Positions 8,270 through 21,592 are shown, counted from the first letter of the stretch. The stretch: DNA of 64,000 bases from Kluyvera sichuanensis (GCF_014218705.1 NZ_JABBJF010000008.1:62001-126000); one strand, 5' to 3'. Notes: generated by a model not told the origin, from the sequence alone. Translations and numbers: made by a program.

Positions 8270-11023
8270 CTATCCCAATATCTTCCGGGTTTCCCGAGTC
8301 ACATTGTCCATCTCATCTAACAGCTCCAGCAGTTCCGGCTCCAGCTCTTCCGCCGCCGTGCCGCTACGCAGCTGGCTCTCAATCAGATGACACAAATGCT
8401 TGAGACGCGGAACGCCGCTGTAGCCGCAGCTACCGTGCAGTTTATGAATGGCATCAACCAGATTTTCCGGCTGCTCGCCCACGAGCTGCTCTTCCACTTT
8501 GTTACGCACTTCCGGCAGGAAGGCGATCAGCATCTGCAACATCTCGCGCGCCAGGTCAGGCTTATAGGCAGCCTGGCGCAGCGCCAGCTGCCAGTCCAGC
8601 GTCGCGTTGAGGTCGACCGGTGGTTCAATCGGGTCGGTGTGCATCGGGCGAGGCACCACATTCACGCCGGGCTTATAGCGCAGCAGTAAATCGTGCAGCC
8701 GGTTCTCTTCAATCGGCTTCGCCAGATAGTCGTTCATACCGGCGGTCAGCAGCTTCTCGCGCTGTCCGGCAAGGGCGTGAGCGGTGACGGCAATCACCGG
8801 CGTTTGCTGCTGGTGCGGAAGCTGGCGAATCAGTTCGCAGGCGCGAATGCCGTCGATGTCCGGCATCTGAATATCCATCAGAATCAGATCGAACTTCATC
8901 TGTTTGGCGCACTCAACGGCCTGGTGGCCGCTTTCGCAAAGCTCCACGTGCTGCACCTGATCGTCTAACAGTGCGCCAATCAGCTTCAGGTTGGCCGGGT
9001 TATCGTCCACCGCCATGACCGTCATCGGCAGGCGATGTTCGGTATGCGGAACGGCAATCTGAGAAGATGTGCTGAGGCTAAACTCCAGCAGCACCGGCAT
9101 CAGCCGGGTAATGGTCAGCGGTTTCAACAGACAGGCTGATGCCCCGTCCTTCTTCAGCGCTTCAGCATCAACCTGCGCGTGGCACGGCAGCGCCAGCACC
9201 AGGTGATCGGTCATATTCAGCGCCATGCTCAGCTTCTCGCGGTGAATAGTCAGGTCGCGAACGGAGACCGGCACGGCAACCAGCAGAATGTCGTAAAACT
9301 CTGCCGGGAGCGCAGCGATGCTGACGGCGTAGACCACCTCTAGCGGCGTAGAGGCGAGCATATCCAGCGTGGCCTGCGCCGCGGCGGCGTTAGCCTCCAC
9401 GTAGGCAATGCGTTTGCCCTTCAGGCTGCTGGTATCCGGGCCATCGGAGATGACGTTCGGGTTCAGATCGAGGTTGATGTTAAACCAGAAGGTCGAACCG
9501 CGGTTTGGCTGGCTGTGGAAGGAGATATCACCGCCCATCTCGCGCACCAGTTTCTGGGTGATAACCAGCCCCAGCCCGGTGCCGCCGTGGCGTCGGGAGA
9601 TACTGGCATCCGCCTGGCGGAAGGCCTGGAACAGACGAGACTGATCGCGCTCTGGAATACCAATCCCGGTATCGCGGATCTGCACTTCAATCTGCACCTT
9701 GTTATTGCTGACGGCGCGCTGCTCAACCAGCACATCAATGTTACCGTTTTCGGTAAACTTGATGGCGTTACCCACCAGGTTGGTGATCACCTGTTGCAGA
9801 CGCAGCGGGTCGCCGATGACGTTATCCGGCACGTCGTTCTTAATATTGAGCGTCAGCTCCAGCCCTTTATCGTGGGCCGAATGCGCCAGCAGGGTGACCA
9901 CTTCATCAAGAGAGTTCCGCAGCGGGAAGGGAATACTTTCCAGCAGCAGCTTACCGGCTTCCAGCTTCGAGAAGTCGAGCACGTCGTTGATGATCGCCAG
10001 CAGGTTGTTGGCCGAACGCTCGATGGTGTTGAGGTGGTCGCGCTGGGTTGGGTTTAGCTCGGTTTTGAGCGTCAGGCGGGTAAAGCCGATCACCCCGTTA
10101 AGCGGCGTACGCAGCTCGTGCGACATGTTGGCAAGGAACTCGGACTTGATGCGCGCGGCTTCCTGCGCGCGCTTTTTCGCCAGATCCAGCTCCACGTTCT
10201 GGATCTCCATTTGCTCAAGCGTTTCCCGCAGATCCGAGGTGGCCTGGTCGACGTTATGCTGCATCTCCTCATGATAGGCGGCCAGCGACATGGCCATCGA
10301 ATTGATGCCGTTTTTCAACATATCCAGCTCGCCGAGCATAAAGCCTTCAACGCGGCTATCGAGTTGCCCTCGTCGGATGCGGTCAACGGTATTGACCATA
10401 TTGCGAATTGGCCCCGTGACGTCCTGCATCAGCCGCCAGCCGAAGATCAGCGCAATACCGATACAGAACAGCATCATCACGCTGGAGATGAAAATCTCTT
10501 TGTACTGCTGGAGCCGCACCGATTTAAGGTCCAGCTCTAGCGCCACATAGCCCAGCATGTTGATCGGTGTTTTGGCATCCGACTGCGGCGACTCGTCCGG
10601 CGAGTAGTGCTCGGAGATAATCGGCGTACGTAGAATCATGATATCGCCAAGCCGCGTGACGCTTAGCCTTCGGGGAAACGCCGTGCCGCGCGGCAGCTGC
10701 AGCTCGCTGGGGTCCAACTGATAGTTAGAGGTGACGAACAGCTTGTTGTGTTCATCGTATACGGAAATGGCGCGCACAATATCGGAATGGCGACGATGCA
10801 GCACGCTGATCAATTGGCCGATCGACTCGCGATTTTGCAAGTTCATACCATATTCACTGGAGACGGCGAGCGGTTCAATAATGCTGGCACCGGCGTCTTC
10901 CAGCTGACGCTGCAGGTCGTTATAGCGGTGTACGACGAAGAAGATACTGAGCAGTAAACCGATAAGTACGGTTGGCGCCAGGATCAAAATCATCATTCTT
11001 GCACGCAGGCTGTAGTTGGTCAT
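8270..11023 (-). CDS. barA: BarA, hybrid sensor histidine kinase
   Basis: BarA senses short-chain carboxylates and phosphorylates the response regulator UvrY, which activates csrB/csrC. The 917-residue protein has TM1 at about 9-31, a periplasmic domain, TM2 at about 177-196, then HAMP. The H box with His302 ([12 protein letters not shown]) is followed by the ATPase (N, G1, G2 boxes to about 515), a degenerate middle receiver and an active receiver with Asp717 (LILMDIQMP). A C-terminal HPt domain has His860 ([12 protein letters not shown]). The ATG at 11023 gives the E. coli N-terminus; an upstream in-frame start at 11071 would add 16 poorly matching residues. It is divergent from rlmD with 56 bases between. 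Confidence 0.95.
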   Translation of the reverse strand: MTNYSLRARMMILILAPTVLIGLLLSIFFVVHRYNDLQRQLEDAGASIIEPLAVSSEYGMNLQNRESIGQLISVLHRRHSDIVRAISVYDEHNKLFVTSNYQLDPSELQLPRGTAFPRRLSVTRLGDIMILRTPIISEHYSPDESPQSDAKTPINMLGYVALELDLKSVRLQQYKEIFISSVMMLFCIGIALIFGWRLMQDVTGPIRNMVNTVDRIRRGQLDSRVEGFMLGELDMLKNGINSMAMSLAAYHEEMQHNVDQATSDLRETLEQMEIQNVELDLAKKRAQEAARIKSEFLANMSHELRTPLNGVIGFTRLTLKTELNPTQRDHLNTIERSANNLLAIINDVLDFSKLEAGKLLLESIPFPLRNSLDEVVTLLAHSAHDKGLELTLNIKNDVPDNVIGDPLRLQQVITNLVGNAIKFTENGNIDVLVEQRAVSNNKVQIEVQIRDTGIGIPERDQSRLFQAFRQADASISRRHGGTGLGLVITQKLVREMGGDISFHSQPNRGSTFWFNINLDLNPNVISDGPDTSSLKGKRIAYVEANAAAAQATLDMLASTPLEVVYAVSIAALPAEFYDILLVAVPVSVRDLTIHREKLSMALNMTDHLVLALPCHAQVDAEALKKDGASACLLKPLTITRLMPVLLEFSLSTSSQIAVPHTEHRLPMTVMAVDDNPANLKLIGALLDDQVQHVELCESGHQAVECAKQMKFDLILMDIQMPDIDGIRACELIRQLPHQQQTPVIAVTAHALAGQREKLLTAGMNDYLAKPIEENRLHDLLLRYKPGVNVVPRPMHTDPIEPPVDLNATLDWQLALRQAAYKPDLAREMLQMLIAFLPEVRNKVEEQLVGEQPENLVDAIHKLHGSCGYSGVPRLKHLCHLIESQLRSGTAAEELEPELLELLDEMDNVTRETRKILG

Positions 11024-11079
11024 GGAGGTCCGTTGTGGGAGAATCAGGGCAATATTTTTGATTGAGAACAATCTCTACG

Positions 11080-12378
11080 ATGGCGCAATTCTACTCTGCA
11101 AAACGGCGCGTGACGACGCGCCAGATCATAACCGTGACAGTGAGCAGTCTTGATCCCTTCGGGCAAGGTGTGGCGCGCCACAACGGTAAAGCATTATTCA
11201 TCAATGGCTTATTGCCAGATGAAAGCGCGGAAGTGACCCTGACGGAAGATAAAAAACAGTACGCGCGCGGGCAGGTAAAACGCCGTCTGACCACCAGTTC
11301 CGAGCGTGAAACCCCGCGTTGCCCCCATTTCGGCGTCTGCGGCGGTTGCCAGCAGCAGCATGCTGCCGTTGCACTACAACAGCGCAGCAAACGCGAGGCG
11401 TTGAACCGGTTAATGAAACACGACGTCGATGACGTTATCTCGGGCGAACCCTGGGGATACCGCCGCCGGGCGCGGTTGAGTGTGAATTATCAACCTAAAA
11501 CCCAAAAATTGCAGATGGGTTTTCGCAAAGCGAATTCGAACGATATTGTTGAAGTGGTGCAGTGCCCCGTTTTGGTGCCCAATCTTGAGGCGCTGTTGCC
11601 CGGTGTACGGGAATGTCTGGAGAGCCTGAAGGGAAAACGCCAGCTCGGACACGTTGAACTGGTCAGTGCCGACAACGGTCCGCTGATGGTGCTGCGTCAT
11701 ACGGCGGCGCTCTCGGATGAAGATAAAGAAAAACTGGAACGCTTTTCGCATTCTTCCGGCGTTGCGCTTTATCTGGCGCCGGAAAGCGAGATACTTGAAC
11801 GCGTGACCGGCGAGGAGCCCTGGTATTCGTCAGACGGGCTACGCTTAACCTTCAGCCCGCGCGATTTTATTCAGGTAAACGACGGTGTGAATCAGCAGAT
11901 GGTTGCAACGGCGTTGTCGTGGCTCGATGTACAGTCAACCGACCGTGTACTCGATCTGTTCTGCGGAATGGGGAACTTTACCCTGCCGCTGGCCACCCGC
12001 GCGCAAAGCGTCGTCGGCGTTGAAGGCGTCCCGGCGCTGGTGGCGAAAGGGCGAGAAAATGCCGCGCTGAACCACCTGGAGAATGTCACCTTCTTCCACG
12101 AGAATCTGGAAGAGGATGTCACGCTTCAGGCGTGGGCTAAGCATGGTTTTGACAAGGTTTTACTCGATCCCGCCCGTGCTGGCGCACCGGGCGTGATGCA
12201 GCATGTTATAAAATTAGCGCCAACGCGGGTGGTATACGTTTCCTGCAATCCGGCAACGCTGGCGCGCGATAGCGAGGCGTTGTTGAATGCGGGGTACCAA
12301 ATTCAGCGTATGGCAATGCTTGATATGTTCCCGCACACTGGGCACCAGGAATCTATGGTGCTGTTTGAGCGTAGGTAA
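11080..12378 (+). CDS. rlmD: RlmD, 23S rRNA (uracil-1939-C5)-methyltransferase
   Basis: RlmD (RumA) uses S-adenosylmethionine to methylate U1939 of 23S rRNA. The 432-residue enzyme has an N-terminal TRAM domain, then a 4Fe-4S cluster bound by Cys81, Cys87, Cys90 ([10 protein letters not shown]) and Cys162. The Rossmann methyltransferase shows [15 protein letters not shown], and the catalytic nucleophile lies in [12 protein letters not shown] near residue 388. ATG 11080 gives the E. coli-like start [10 protein letters not shown]; a TTG at 11062 is in frame but unlikely. It leads towards relA, 50 bases downstream. Confidence 0.95.
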   Translation: MAQFYSAKRRVTTRQIITVTVSSLDPFGQGVARHNGKALFINGLLPDESAEVTLTEDKKQYARGQVKRRLTTSSERETPRCPHFGVCGGCQQQHAAVALQQRSKREALNRLMKHDVDDVISGEPWGYRRRARLSVNYQPKTQKLQMGFRKANSNDIVEVVQCPVLVPNLEALLPGVRECLESLKGKRQLGHVELVSADNGPLMVLRHTAALSDEDKEKLERFSHSSGVALYLAPESEILERVTGEEPWYSSDGLRLTFSPRDFIQVNDGVNQQMVATALSWLDVQSTDRVLDLFCGMGNFTLPLATRAQSVVGVEGVPALVAKGRENAALNHLENVTFFHENLEEDVTLQAWAKHGFDKVLLDPARAGAPGVMQHVIKLAPTRVVYVSCNPATLARDSEALLNAGYQIQRMAMLDMFPHTGHQESMVLFERR

Positions 12379-12385
12379 TAACGGT

Positions 12386-12407
12386 GGCTTGTCGACTTCG
12401 ACAGGCC
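12386..12407 (+). other. Short hairpin between rlmD and relA
   Basis: GGCTTGTCG (12386-12394) pairs with CGACAGGCC (12399-12407), nine pairs including one G-U, around a 4-base loop just after the rlmD stop. No T-tract follows, so read-through into relA is expected; it may limit or protect the rlmD transcript. Confidence 0.4.
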
Positions 12408-12428
12408 GGTCCCTGAAAGGAGAGGACA

Positions 12429-14666
12429 ATGGTTGCGGTAAGAAGTGCACATCTCAATAAAGCTGGTGAATTTGACCCACAAAAATGGATCGCAAGTCTG
12501 GGAATTTCCAGCCAGCAGTCGTGTGAACGCTTAGCCGAGACCTGGGATTATTGTCGTCGCCAGACCGTGGGACATGATGACGCCGAGCTGATGCTGTGGC
12601 GCGGCGTGGAGATGGTTGAAATCCTCTCTACGCTGAGTATGGATAACGACACGTTAAGAGCCGCGCTGCTGTTTCCGTTAGTAGACGCTAACGTTGTCAG
12701 TGAAGAAGTGCTGAGCGAAAGCGCCGGTCAATCCGTCGTGACTCTGATTCACGGCGTGCGCGACATGGCGGCTATTCGCCAACTGAAAGCCACCCATACC
12801 GATGCGGTCTCCTCCGAGCAGGTGGATAACGTCCGCCGCATGCTGCTGGCGATGGTGGATGATTTCCGCTGCGTGGTTATCAAGCTTGCCGAACGTATTG
12901 CCCACCTGCGCGAAGTGAAGGACGCACCGGAAGACGAACGCGTGCTGGCGGCTAAAGAGTGTACCAACATCTATGCGCCGCTGGCTAACCGCTTAGGCAT
13001 CGGCCAGCTCAAATGGGAGCTGGAAGATTACTGCTTCCGCTACCTGCACCCGGCGGAATACAAGCGCATCGCGAAGCTGCTGCACGAGCGCCGTATTGAC
13101 CGCGAGCACTACATTTCCGATTTCGTCGGCCACCTGCGCAGCGAAATGAAGACCGAAGGCGTGAAGGCCGAAGTGTACGGTCGCCCGAAACACATCTACA
13201 GCATCTGGCGCAAAATGCAGAAAAAGCACCTCGCTTTTGACGAGCTGTTTGACGTGCGCGCGGTGCGTATCGTCGCGGAGCGTTTGCAGGACTGCTACGC
13301 CGCGCTGGGGATAGTGCACACTCACTATCGCCACCTGCCAGATGAGTTTGACGACTACGTCGCAAACCCGAAACCAAACGGCTACCAGTCCATCCATACG
13401 GTGGTATTAGGGCCGGGCGGCAAAACGGTTGAAATCCAGATTCGTACCAAGCAGATGCACGAAGACGCCGAGCTGGGCGTTGCCGCGCACTGGAAATACA
13501 AAGAGGGTACTGGCACGGCGAGCGGGCCGCGTTCCGGTCACGAAGATCGTATCGCCTGGCTGCGTAAACTGATTGCGTGGCAGGAAGAGATGGCCGACTC
13601 CGGCGAAATGCTCGACGAAGTGCGCAGCCAGGTCTTCGACGACCGCGTGTATGTGTTTACGCCAAAAGGCGACGTGGTGGACCTTCCGGCAGGCTCCACG
13701 CCGCTGGACTTTGCCTACCATATTCATAGCGACGTCGGTCACCGCTGCATCGGCGCCAAGATTGGCGGGCGCATCGTGCCGTTCACCTATCAGTTGCAGA
13801 TGGGCGACCAGATTGAAATCATCACCCAGAAGCAGCCAAACCCGAGCCGTGACTGGTTGAACCCGAACCTCGGTTACGTAACGACCAGCCGTGGACGTTC
13901 GAAAATCCACGCCTGGTTCCGTAAACAGGACAAAGACAAGAACGTGCTGGCCGGGCGGCAGATCCTCGACGACGAGCTGGAGCATCTGGGCATCAGCCTC
14001 AAGGAGGCCGAGAAGCACCTGCTGCCGCGTTACAACTTTAACGACGTAGAAGAACTGTTGGCGGCCATCGGCGGCGGTGACATTCGTCTCAACCAGATGG
14101 TGAACTTCCTGCAGGCGCAGTTCAATAAGCCGAGCGCCGCCGAGCAGGACGCCGCCGCGCTGAAACAGCTTCAGCAGAAGACGTATACGCCGCAGAACCG
14201 CAGTAAAGACAACGGTCGCGTCGTGGTGGAAGGTGTCGGTAACCTGATGCACCATATCGCGCGCTGCTGTCAGCCTATTCCCGGTGACGAGATTGTCGGC
14301 TTTATCACCCAGGGGCGCGGGATTTCCGTGCACCGGGCGGACTGCGAACAGCTGGCGGAGCTGCAGTCGCACGCGCCGGAGCGCATCGTTGATGCCGTGT
14401 GGGGCGAAAGCTACTCGGCGGGCTACTCGCTGGTGGTGCGCGTTCAGGCCAACGATCGCAGCGGCCTGCTGCGCGATATCACCACCATTCTCGCCAACGA
14501 GAAGGTGAACGTGCTGGGCGTGGCCAGCCGTAGCGACACCAAGCAGCAGATGGCGACTATCGACATGACCATCGAAATCTACAACCTGCAGGTGCTGGGC
14601 CGTGTGCTCGGCAAGCTGAACCAGGTGCCGGACGTGATCGACGCCCGTCGACTGCACGGCGGTTAA
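12429..14666 (+). CDS. relA: RelA, ribosome-associated (p)ppGpp synthetase I
   Basis: RelA makes (p)ppGpp from GTP/GDP and ATP when uncharged tRNA enters the ribosomal A site, launching the stringent response. The 745-residue protein has an N-terminal pseudo-hydrolase with the metal-binding HD motif replaced by FPLVDANVV, as in other RelA, so it should lack hydrolase activity. The synthetase domain (about 240-390) follows, then TGS (about 405-465), a zinc-finger/helical region with HHIARCCQPIPGD, and a C-terminal ACT/RRM domain (about 665-740). The ribosome site is AAAGGAGAGG. It is followed by mazG, without mazEF. Confidence 0.97.
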   Translation: MVAVRSAHLNKAGEFDPQKWIASLGISSQQSCERLAETWDYCRRQTVGHDDAELMLWRGVEMVEILSTLSMDNDTLRAALLFPLVDANVVSEEVLSESAGQSVVTLIHGVRDMAAIRQLKATHTDAVSSEQVDNVRRMLLAMVDDFRCVVIKLAERIAHLREVKDAPEDERVLAAKECTNIYAPLANRLGIGQLKWELEDYCFRYLHPAEYKRIAKLLHERRIDREHYISDFVGHLRSEMKTEGVKAEVYGRPKHIYSIWRKMQKKHLAFDELFDVRAVRIVAERLQDCYAALGIVHTHYRHLPDEFDDYVANPKPNGYQSIHTVVLGPGGKTVEIQIRTKQMHEDAELGVAAHWKYKEGTGTASGPRSGHEDRIAWLRKLIAWQEEMADSGEMLDEVRSQVFDDRVYVFTPKGDVVDLPAGSTPLDFAYHIHSDVGHRCIGAKIGGRIVPFTYQLQMGDQIEIITQKQPNPSRDWLNPNLGYVTTSRGRSKIHAWFRKQDKDKNVLAGRQILDDELEHLGISLKEAEKHLLPRYNFNDVEELLAAIGGGDIRLNQMVNFLQAQFNKPSAAEQDAAALKQLQQKTYTPQNRSKDNGRVVVEGVGNLMHHIARCCQPIPGDEIVGFITQGRGISVHRADCEQLAELQSHAPERIVDAVWGESYSAGYSLVVRVQANDRSGLLRDITTILANEKVNVLGVASRSDTKQQMATIDMTIEIYNLQVLGRVLGKLNQVPDVIDARRLHGG

Positions 14667-14675
14667 TGTTCTTTT

Positions 14676-14700
14676 TACCCTCTCCCAATGGGGGAGGGTA
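14676..14700 (+). repeat. GC-rich hairpin between relA and mazG
   Basis: TACCCTCTCCC (14676-14686) pairs with GGGGGAGGGTA (14690-14700), an 11-bp stem with one G-U and a 3-base loop. Its core resembles the larger repeat at 28239-28288 (CCCTCTCCCC ATA GGGGAGAGGG), so both may belong to one dispersed hairpin family. It occupies the place where E. coli has mazEF. Confidence 0.6.
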
Positions 14701-14726
14701 ACTCTCTCTTTTTGCAAGGAATCATC

Positions 14727-15518
14727 ATGACTCAAATCGACCGACTGCTCGGCATCATGCAGCGCCTGCGTGACCCGGAAAACGGCTGCCCGTGGGATAA
14801 AGAGCAGACGTTCAGCACCATCGCCCCTTACACGCTGGAAGAGACATACGAAGTGCTCGACGCCATTGCGCGCGAAGACTTTGACGACCTGCGCGGCGAA
14901 CTGGGCGACCTGCTGTTCCAGGTGGTGTTTTACGCGCAGATGGCTCAAGAAGAGGGGCGCTTTGATTTCAATGATATTTGTGCCGCTATCAGCGACAAGC
15001 TGGAGCGTCGTCACCCGCACATTTTCGGCGACGCCCGCGCTGAAAACAGCCAGGAAGTGTTGACCCGCTGGGAGAAAATCAAAACCGCTGAACGGGCAGA
15101 GAAAGCCCAGCACTCCGCGCTGGACGATATCCCACGTGCCTTCCCGGCGCTGATGCGGGCGCATAAAATCCAGAAACGCTGCTCAGCGGTTGGTTTTGAC
15201 TGGACCACGCTTGGCCCGGTGCTCGATAAAGTTTACGAAGAGATCGACGAAGTGATGGACGAAGCCAGGCAGGCGGTGGTCGACGAGGCTAAACTGGAAG
15301 AAGAGGTGGGCGACCTGCTGTTTGCCACCGTTAACCTGTCTCGCCATTTAGGGGTAAAAGCAGAGACCGCATTGCAGAAGGCGAACGAAAAATTTGAGCG
15401 CCGTTTCCGCGAAGTTGAGCGGATTGTCGCCGCGCGTGGCCTGGAAATGACCGGTGTGGATCTGGATGTGATGGAAGAAGTTTGGCAGCAGGTAAAACGG
15501 CAGGAATCTGATCTCTAA
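14727..15518 (+). CDS. mazG: MazG, nucleoside triphosphate pyrophosphohydrolase
   Basis: MazG hydrolyses (d)NTPs to monophosphate and pyrophosphate, clearing aberrant nucleotides and, in E. coli, opposing (p)ppGpp build-up. The 263-residue protein has two tandem MazG helical domains. Mg-binding acidic motifs are visible: LEETYEVLDAI with GELGDLLFQ in the first, and EIDEVMDEA with EEEVGDLLF in the second. ATG 14727 with AAGGA upstream gives the E. coli N-terminus MTQIDRLLGIM; the longer frame from 14688 is not supported. Confidence 0.95.
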   Translation: MTQIDRLLGIMQRLRDPENGCPWDKEQTFSTIAPYTLEETYEVLDAIAREDFDDLRGELGDLLFQVVFYAQMAQEEGRFDFNDICAAISDKLERRHPHIFGDARAENSQEVLTRWEKIKTAERAEKAQHSALDDIPRAFPALMRAHKIQKRCSAVGFDWTTLGPVLDKVYEEIDEVMDEARQAVVDEAKLEEEVGDLLFATVNLSRHLGVKAETALQKANEKFERRFREVERIVAARGLEMTGVDLDVMEEVWQQVKRQESDL

Positions 15519-15660
15519 AGAATTTTTGTGGGAAAGGGCGAAAAGTGCGAAATCTTAAATGACAAGCGCTTGATTTGCGTCAAAAACTTTTACCCCAAAG
15601 GGGCTATTTTCTCACTCCCCATGTTTGTTTCTGCGGCGATTGAGGAGCGAGAATGAAAGT

Positions 15661-15689
15661 TTGTGGCGCTCGCCATGTTCGGGTATACT
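15661..15689 (+). promoter_or_regulatory. Candidate pyrG promoter
   Basis: TTGTGG (15661-15666) and TATACT (15684-15689) are 17 bases apart, placing a start near 15696 in CCCGTC. The leader to the pyrG ATG at 15742 is about 45 bases with no attenuator hairpin visible. Confidence 0.5.
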
Positions 15690-15726
15690 ACTTTCCCGTC
15701 TTGGTTATTCCATCGTTTCACCCTAA

Positions 15727-17376
<1,650 letters not shown>

Positions 17377-17386
17377 GAAAAGTTAG

Positions 17387-18754
<1,368 letters not shown>

Positions 18755-18773
18755 GCCCGACTTTCTCTGATAT

Positions 18774-18803
18774 AAAAATGCCAGCCCTCGGGCTGGCATT
18801 TTT
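18774..18803. terminator. Strong bidirectional terminator after eno
   Basis: A 14-bp perfect stem (18774-18787 with 18790-18803), AAAAATGCCAGCCC against GGGCTGGCATTTTT, runs into a T-tract on the plus strand. Read from the other side it also offers a T-run. It serves eno and the convergent SDR gene, whose stop codon is at 18805. Confidence 0.92.
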
Positions 18804-18804
18804 T

Positions 18805-19914
18805 TTACTTAAAATCGACCGCCATCTGCTGCGGGATGGTCAGCCCGCGGGTGGTCTGCACGCAGCGGTCAATATAGTCAGTAAAGCGAGGGGGTTTTGG
18901 CATCCCCATACTCAGCAGTTTGTCGTTGCTAAAGCGCACGTTCAGCGTAGCGAAAGCCCCGTACAGGCGCATTGCCTTCAGCATCAACCGTTCGTTGCAC
19001 GGGCCGAAAATGGTTTTCAGCTCGCGGCGCATTTTGACCAGCGTTTCATAGCTGACCTGAGCATACTTATCGCCCACCGGCGCTTGCTCCAGCGCGGAAG
19101 CCATGGCGTTGTCGATATCGGCAAAGCGGACGCTGTTCTCTTCACCGGCTGAAATATGCACGACCTCTCCCTGAGCGACCGTTGCCGTCAGCAGCATAAG
19201 CAGCGCGCTGGCGCAGTAGTCTACCGGGATCACGTCGATGCGGTCTTCCATAGAGCACATGAATTTTTGCAGCATTAACCCCATGCTGAAGACCCAGAAA
19301 ATGCTGCTGGAAGGCTGGCAGCCGTGATGGGTGTGACCCACAACGATAGAAGGGCGGGCTATCACCAGCGGTAGCGTCGGGAGCTGCTGCTGCATCAACT
19401 GTTCGATGGTGGATTTAGAGTGCGTATACTCCACCAGATGCTCGGCGCGCTCGCGGAACTCTGCGCTTTCAGCGACCAGAGAATCCGGCTCAGGCGAGCA
19501 GGACATTGCCGTACCAACGTGCAGGAAGCGCTGTAACCCCTCGACCTTCGCCATATGGTGAGCAAACTGCAGCGTGCCTTCTACGTTCACTTTCCAGATT
19601 AGCGGGTTGCTGCCAAATGACGCAACGGCGGCGCAGTTCAGTACGTGGGTTACGCCGTCCAGACGCGCATCGTTGAGAAAGCTATCCGGGGAGGCCAGGT
19701 CACCGAGTAGGATATTGCGTGGGGTGATCTTCGCCAGCTTCTCTTCATCAATATTGAATTTACGTAAGTTCTCCTTAACCCTTGCGACAGCGGCTTCACC
19801 GTTATCCGCACGGACTAAAAGCAGTAAATTAACGCCGCTGTGGCTATTGAGGATTGCTTCCAGTGCCGCACCGCCCAGAAAACCGGTAACGCCTGTGATT
19901 AATAGTGTATTCAT
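18805..19914 (-). CDS. Extended SDR oxidoreductase, thioester-reductase/NAD_binding_4-like
   Basis: A 369-residue protein of unknown role. It shows an extended SDR Rossmann fold: the nucleotide loop TGVTGFLGGAAL at about residues 7-18, DLASPDSF, and the active-site pair in YTHSKS (YxxxK) near residue 163. IARPSIVVGH and an extended C-terminal half resemble the male-sterility/fatty acyl-CoA reductase and thioester-reductase group rather than sugar epimerases. No carrier or adenylation domain is fused. It is convergent with eno; 340 bases separate its start from the end of the GntP-like gene upstream. Substrate is unknown, perhaps an acyl-CoA or aldehyde. Confidence 0.75.
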   Translation of the reverse strand: MNTLLITGVTGFLGGAALEAILNSHSGVNLLLLVRADNGEAAVARVKENLRKFNIDEEKLAKITPRNILLGDLASPDSFLNDARLDGVTHVLNCAAVASFGSNPLIWKVNVEGTLQFAHHMAKVEGLQRFLHVGTAMSCSPEPDSLVAESAEFRERAEHLVEYTHSKSTIEQLMQQQLPTLPLVIARPSIVVGHTHHGCQPSSSIFWVFSMGLMLQKFMCSMEDRIDVIPVDYCASALLMLLTATVAQGEVVHISAGEENSVRFADIDNAMASALEQAPVGDKYAQVSYETLVKMRRELKTIFGPCNERLMLKAMRLYGAFATLNVRFSNDKLLSMGMPKPPRFTDYIDRCVQTTRGLTIPQQMAVDFK

Positions 19915-20197
19915 GAATACTGTCTCGTCATGGTTGGTTTGCGGATTCTAGGATCGGAAAAGTAAACGGCGCTTAAATAAAGAAGTGAGCAATAATGGAG
20001 GGGCTTAAGCTTATTTTAAGGTTACAGGCTAGCGCGGATTAAATTGGACAATTTGATATTTAAAAAGATTCAATAAATTTTGTATTGTCGCGTATCATGT
20101 TGTTTTTTTAATGAATATATTAAACTAATGGTTATGTCTAAACTGTAAAAATAAACATTTCTTGTTACATCAAAAATGGGCTGGTAAAAGAAAGAAA
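19915..20197. other. AT-rich intergenic region
   Basis: The gap between the SDR start and the GntP-gene terminator is AT-rich, with runs such as TTGATATTTAAAAAG and TTTTTTTAATGAATATATTAAA. No ORF with a ribosome site or RNA gene is evident. It presumably holds the SDR promoter and could be an H-NS-type AT tract; this is inference from composition only. Confidence 0.4.
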
Positions 20198-20230
20198 AAT
20201 AATCCGTAGTGGGCTGCACTACGGATTATT
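20198..20230 (-). terminator. Terminator of the GntP-family gene
   Basis: AATAATCCGTAGTG (20198-20211) pairs with CACTACGGATTATT (20217-20230), a 14-bp perfect stem with loop GGCTG. On the minus strand it is followed by TTTTCTTTCTTTTA. It lies 25 bases beyond the permease stop codon. Confidence 0.85.
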
Positions 20231-20254
20231 TATAAAAAATATTTTTAATAAGGC

Positions 20255-21592
20255 TTAGATAATCAAATCGAGTAATAATACAATTAACAGACCGACAACG
20301 GAGTTAGTTAATTCTAAAAGTCCCCAGGTTTTGAAAGTATCTTTAATCGACAGCCCAAAATACTCTTTGAATAACCAGAAGGCGGCATCATTGACGTGGG
20401 TCAGCGTGTTGCTCCCTGAAGCGGTCGCCAACACCATTAGCGCCGGATCAACATTAAAAGTGGTAATCATTGGCCCCACAATACCTGCAGCGGTAATGGC
20501 AGAGACTGTGCCCGCACCGGTAGCCAGACGCAGCAGCACGGTAATAAACCACGCCATAATCAACGGCGAAACGGAAGAGGTTCGCATCATATCAGCGATG
20601 TAATCACCCACGCCGGTATCCATGATGATTTGCTTGAACGCACCGCCTGCGCCGATGATAAAGACCACTAACGCCACTTTTTCGATAGCCGTTGAGTAGG
20701 AGCTCATCACCTCGGTCATTGATTTGCCACGCGCGGTACCAAAGGCGTAGAGCGCAACCAGAACGGCTATCAGCATGCTGACCTGTGCGCTACCGATAAA
20801 GTTCAGGAAAGAGGTGATACCCGCATTGGCCGGAATAAACAGCTTAATCACGGTAACGCCGGTGATGATAATCGCCGGGATCAGTGGTACCAGCAGGCTG
20901 GTGGCGAACGACGGCATTTCGTCATCGCGGAAAACTTTTTGTGATTCCAGCAGCTGCGGGATAGGGCGCTCAAGGTTGCCCAGCAGTTTTGGCAGCAGAA
21001 TACCGGAGCAAATCACCGTTGGAATCGCGACGATAATCCCGTAGATATAGACCATCCCCATATCGGCGTGGAAGGCAGCGACCAGCGCCGTTGGGCCCGG
21101 CTGCGGTGGGAATAGACTATGCGCGGTGGTTGCTGCTGCTACCATGGTGATGCCAAGTTTCAGGAACGGGATTTTTGCCTCACGTGCAATGCTGATAACC
21201 AGCGGCGCAAGGATCAGGAAGGCAACTTCGTAGAACATGGCCAGGCCGAAGATCAGCCCAATAACCATAATGGCCCACTGCACTTTCTTCGGCCCAAAAC
21301 TATTAAGCAGCGTTGAGGAGACGCGCTGGGCGGCACCGGAATCCACCATCAATTTTCCGAGGATCGCCCCGAACAGAATGATGAGTGCCAGATGCCCCAG
21401 AGTGCTTCCCACACCGGCCTCGATCGACTTGCCGATCGCTTCCAGCGGCAACCCTTCGCAGATCCCTACAAAAATAGCCGCCAGCAACAGAGCCAGCATG
21501 CCATTGATCTTAAATTTCATATTGAGAATAAGTAGCAGTACCACGCCCAGGGCGACCCAGATCACCGGCAAGGCTTCAGCAAACGCGTTCAT
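20255..21592 (-). CDS. GntP-family gluconate/sugar-acid:H+ symporter
   Basis: A 445-residue inner-membrane permease with about a dozen hydrophobic segments, typical in length for the GntP family. Family marks include HSLFPPQPGPTALVAAF near residue 155 and the C-terminal block SGSNTLTHVNDAAFWLFKEYF. Family members carry gluconate, related aldonates or D-serine; this one is not obviously any single E. coli paralogue, so the substrate is open. It is monocistronic, with its own terminator. A promoter flanked by two GntR/UxuR-like operator copies lies upstream, fitting induction by a sugar acid. Confidence 0.85.
   Translation of the reverse strand: MNAFAEALPVIWVALGVVLLLILNMKFKINGMLALLLAAIFVGICEGLPLEAIGKSIEAGVGSTLGHLALIILFGAILGKLMVDSGAAQRVSSTLLNSFGPKKVQWAIMVIGLIFGLAMFYEVAFLILAPLVISIAREAKIPFLKLGITMVAAATTAHSLFPPQPGPTALVAAFHADMGMVYIYGIIVAIPTVICSGILLPKLLGNLERPIPQLLESQKVFRDDEMPSFATSLLVPLIPAIIITGVTVIKLFIPANAGITSFLNFIGSAQVSMLIAVLVALYAFGTARGKSMTEVMSSYSTAIEKVALVVFIIGAGGAFKQIIMDTGVGDYIADMMRTSSVSPLIMAWFITVLLRLATGAGTVSAITAAGIVGPMITTFNVDPALMVLATASGSNTLTHVNDAAFWLFKEYFGLSIKDTFKTWGLLELTNSVVGLLIVLLLDLII

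Noticed and set aside
14667-14726. Degraded mazEF between relA and mazG
   Set aside because: The 60-base gap is a hairpin plus the mazG ribosome site; nothing resembles MazE or MazF sequence.
13407-15164. Long minus-strand ORF (585 codons) opposite relA and mazG
   Set aside because: It is a shadow frame of two well-supported genes; the protein is His/Val/Gln/Arg-rich, as expected from antisense of GC-rich codons, and has no family resemblance.
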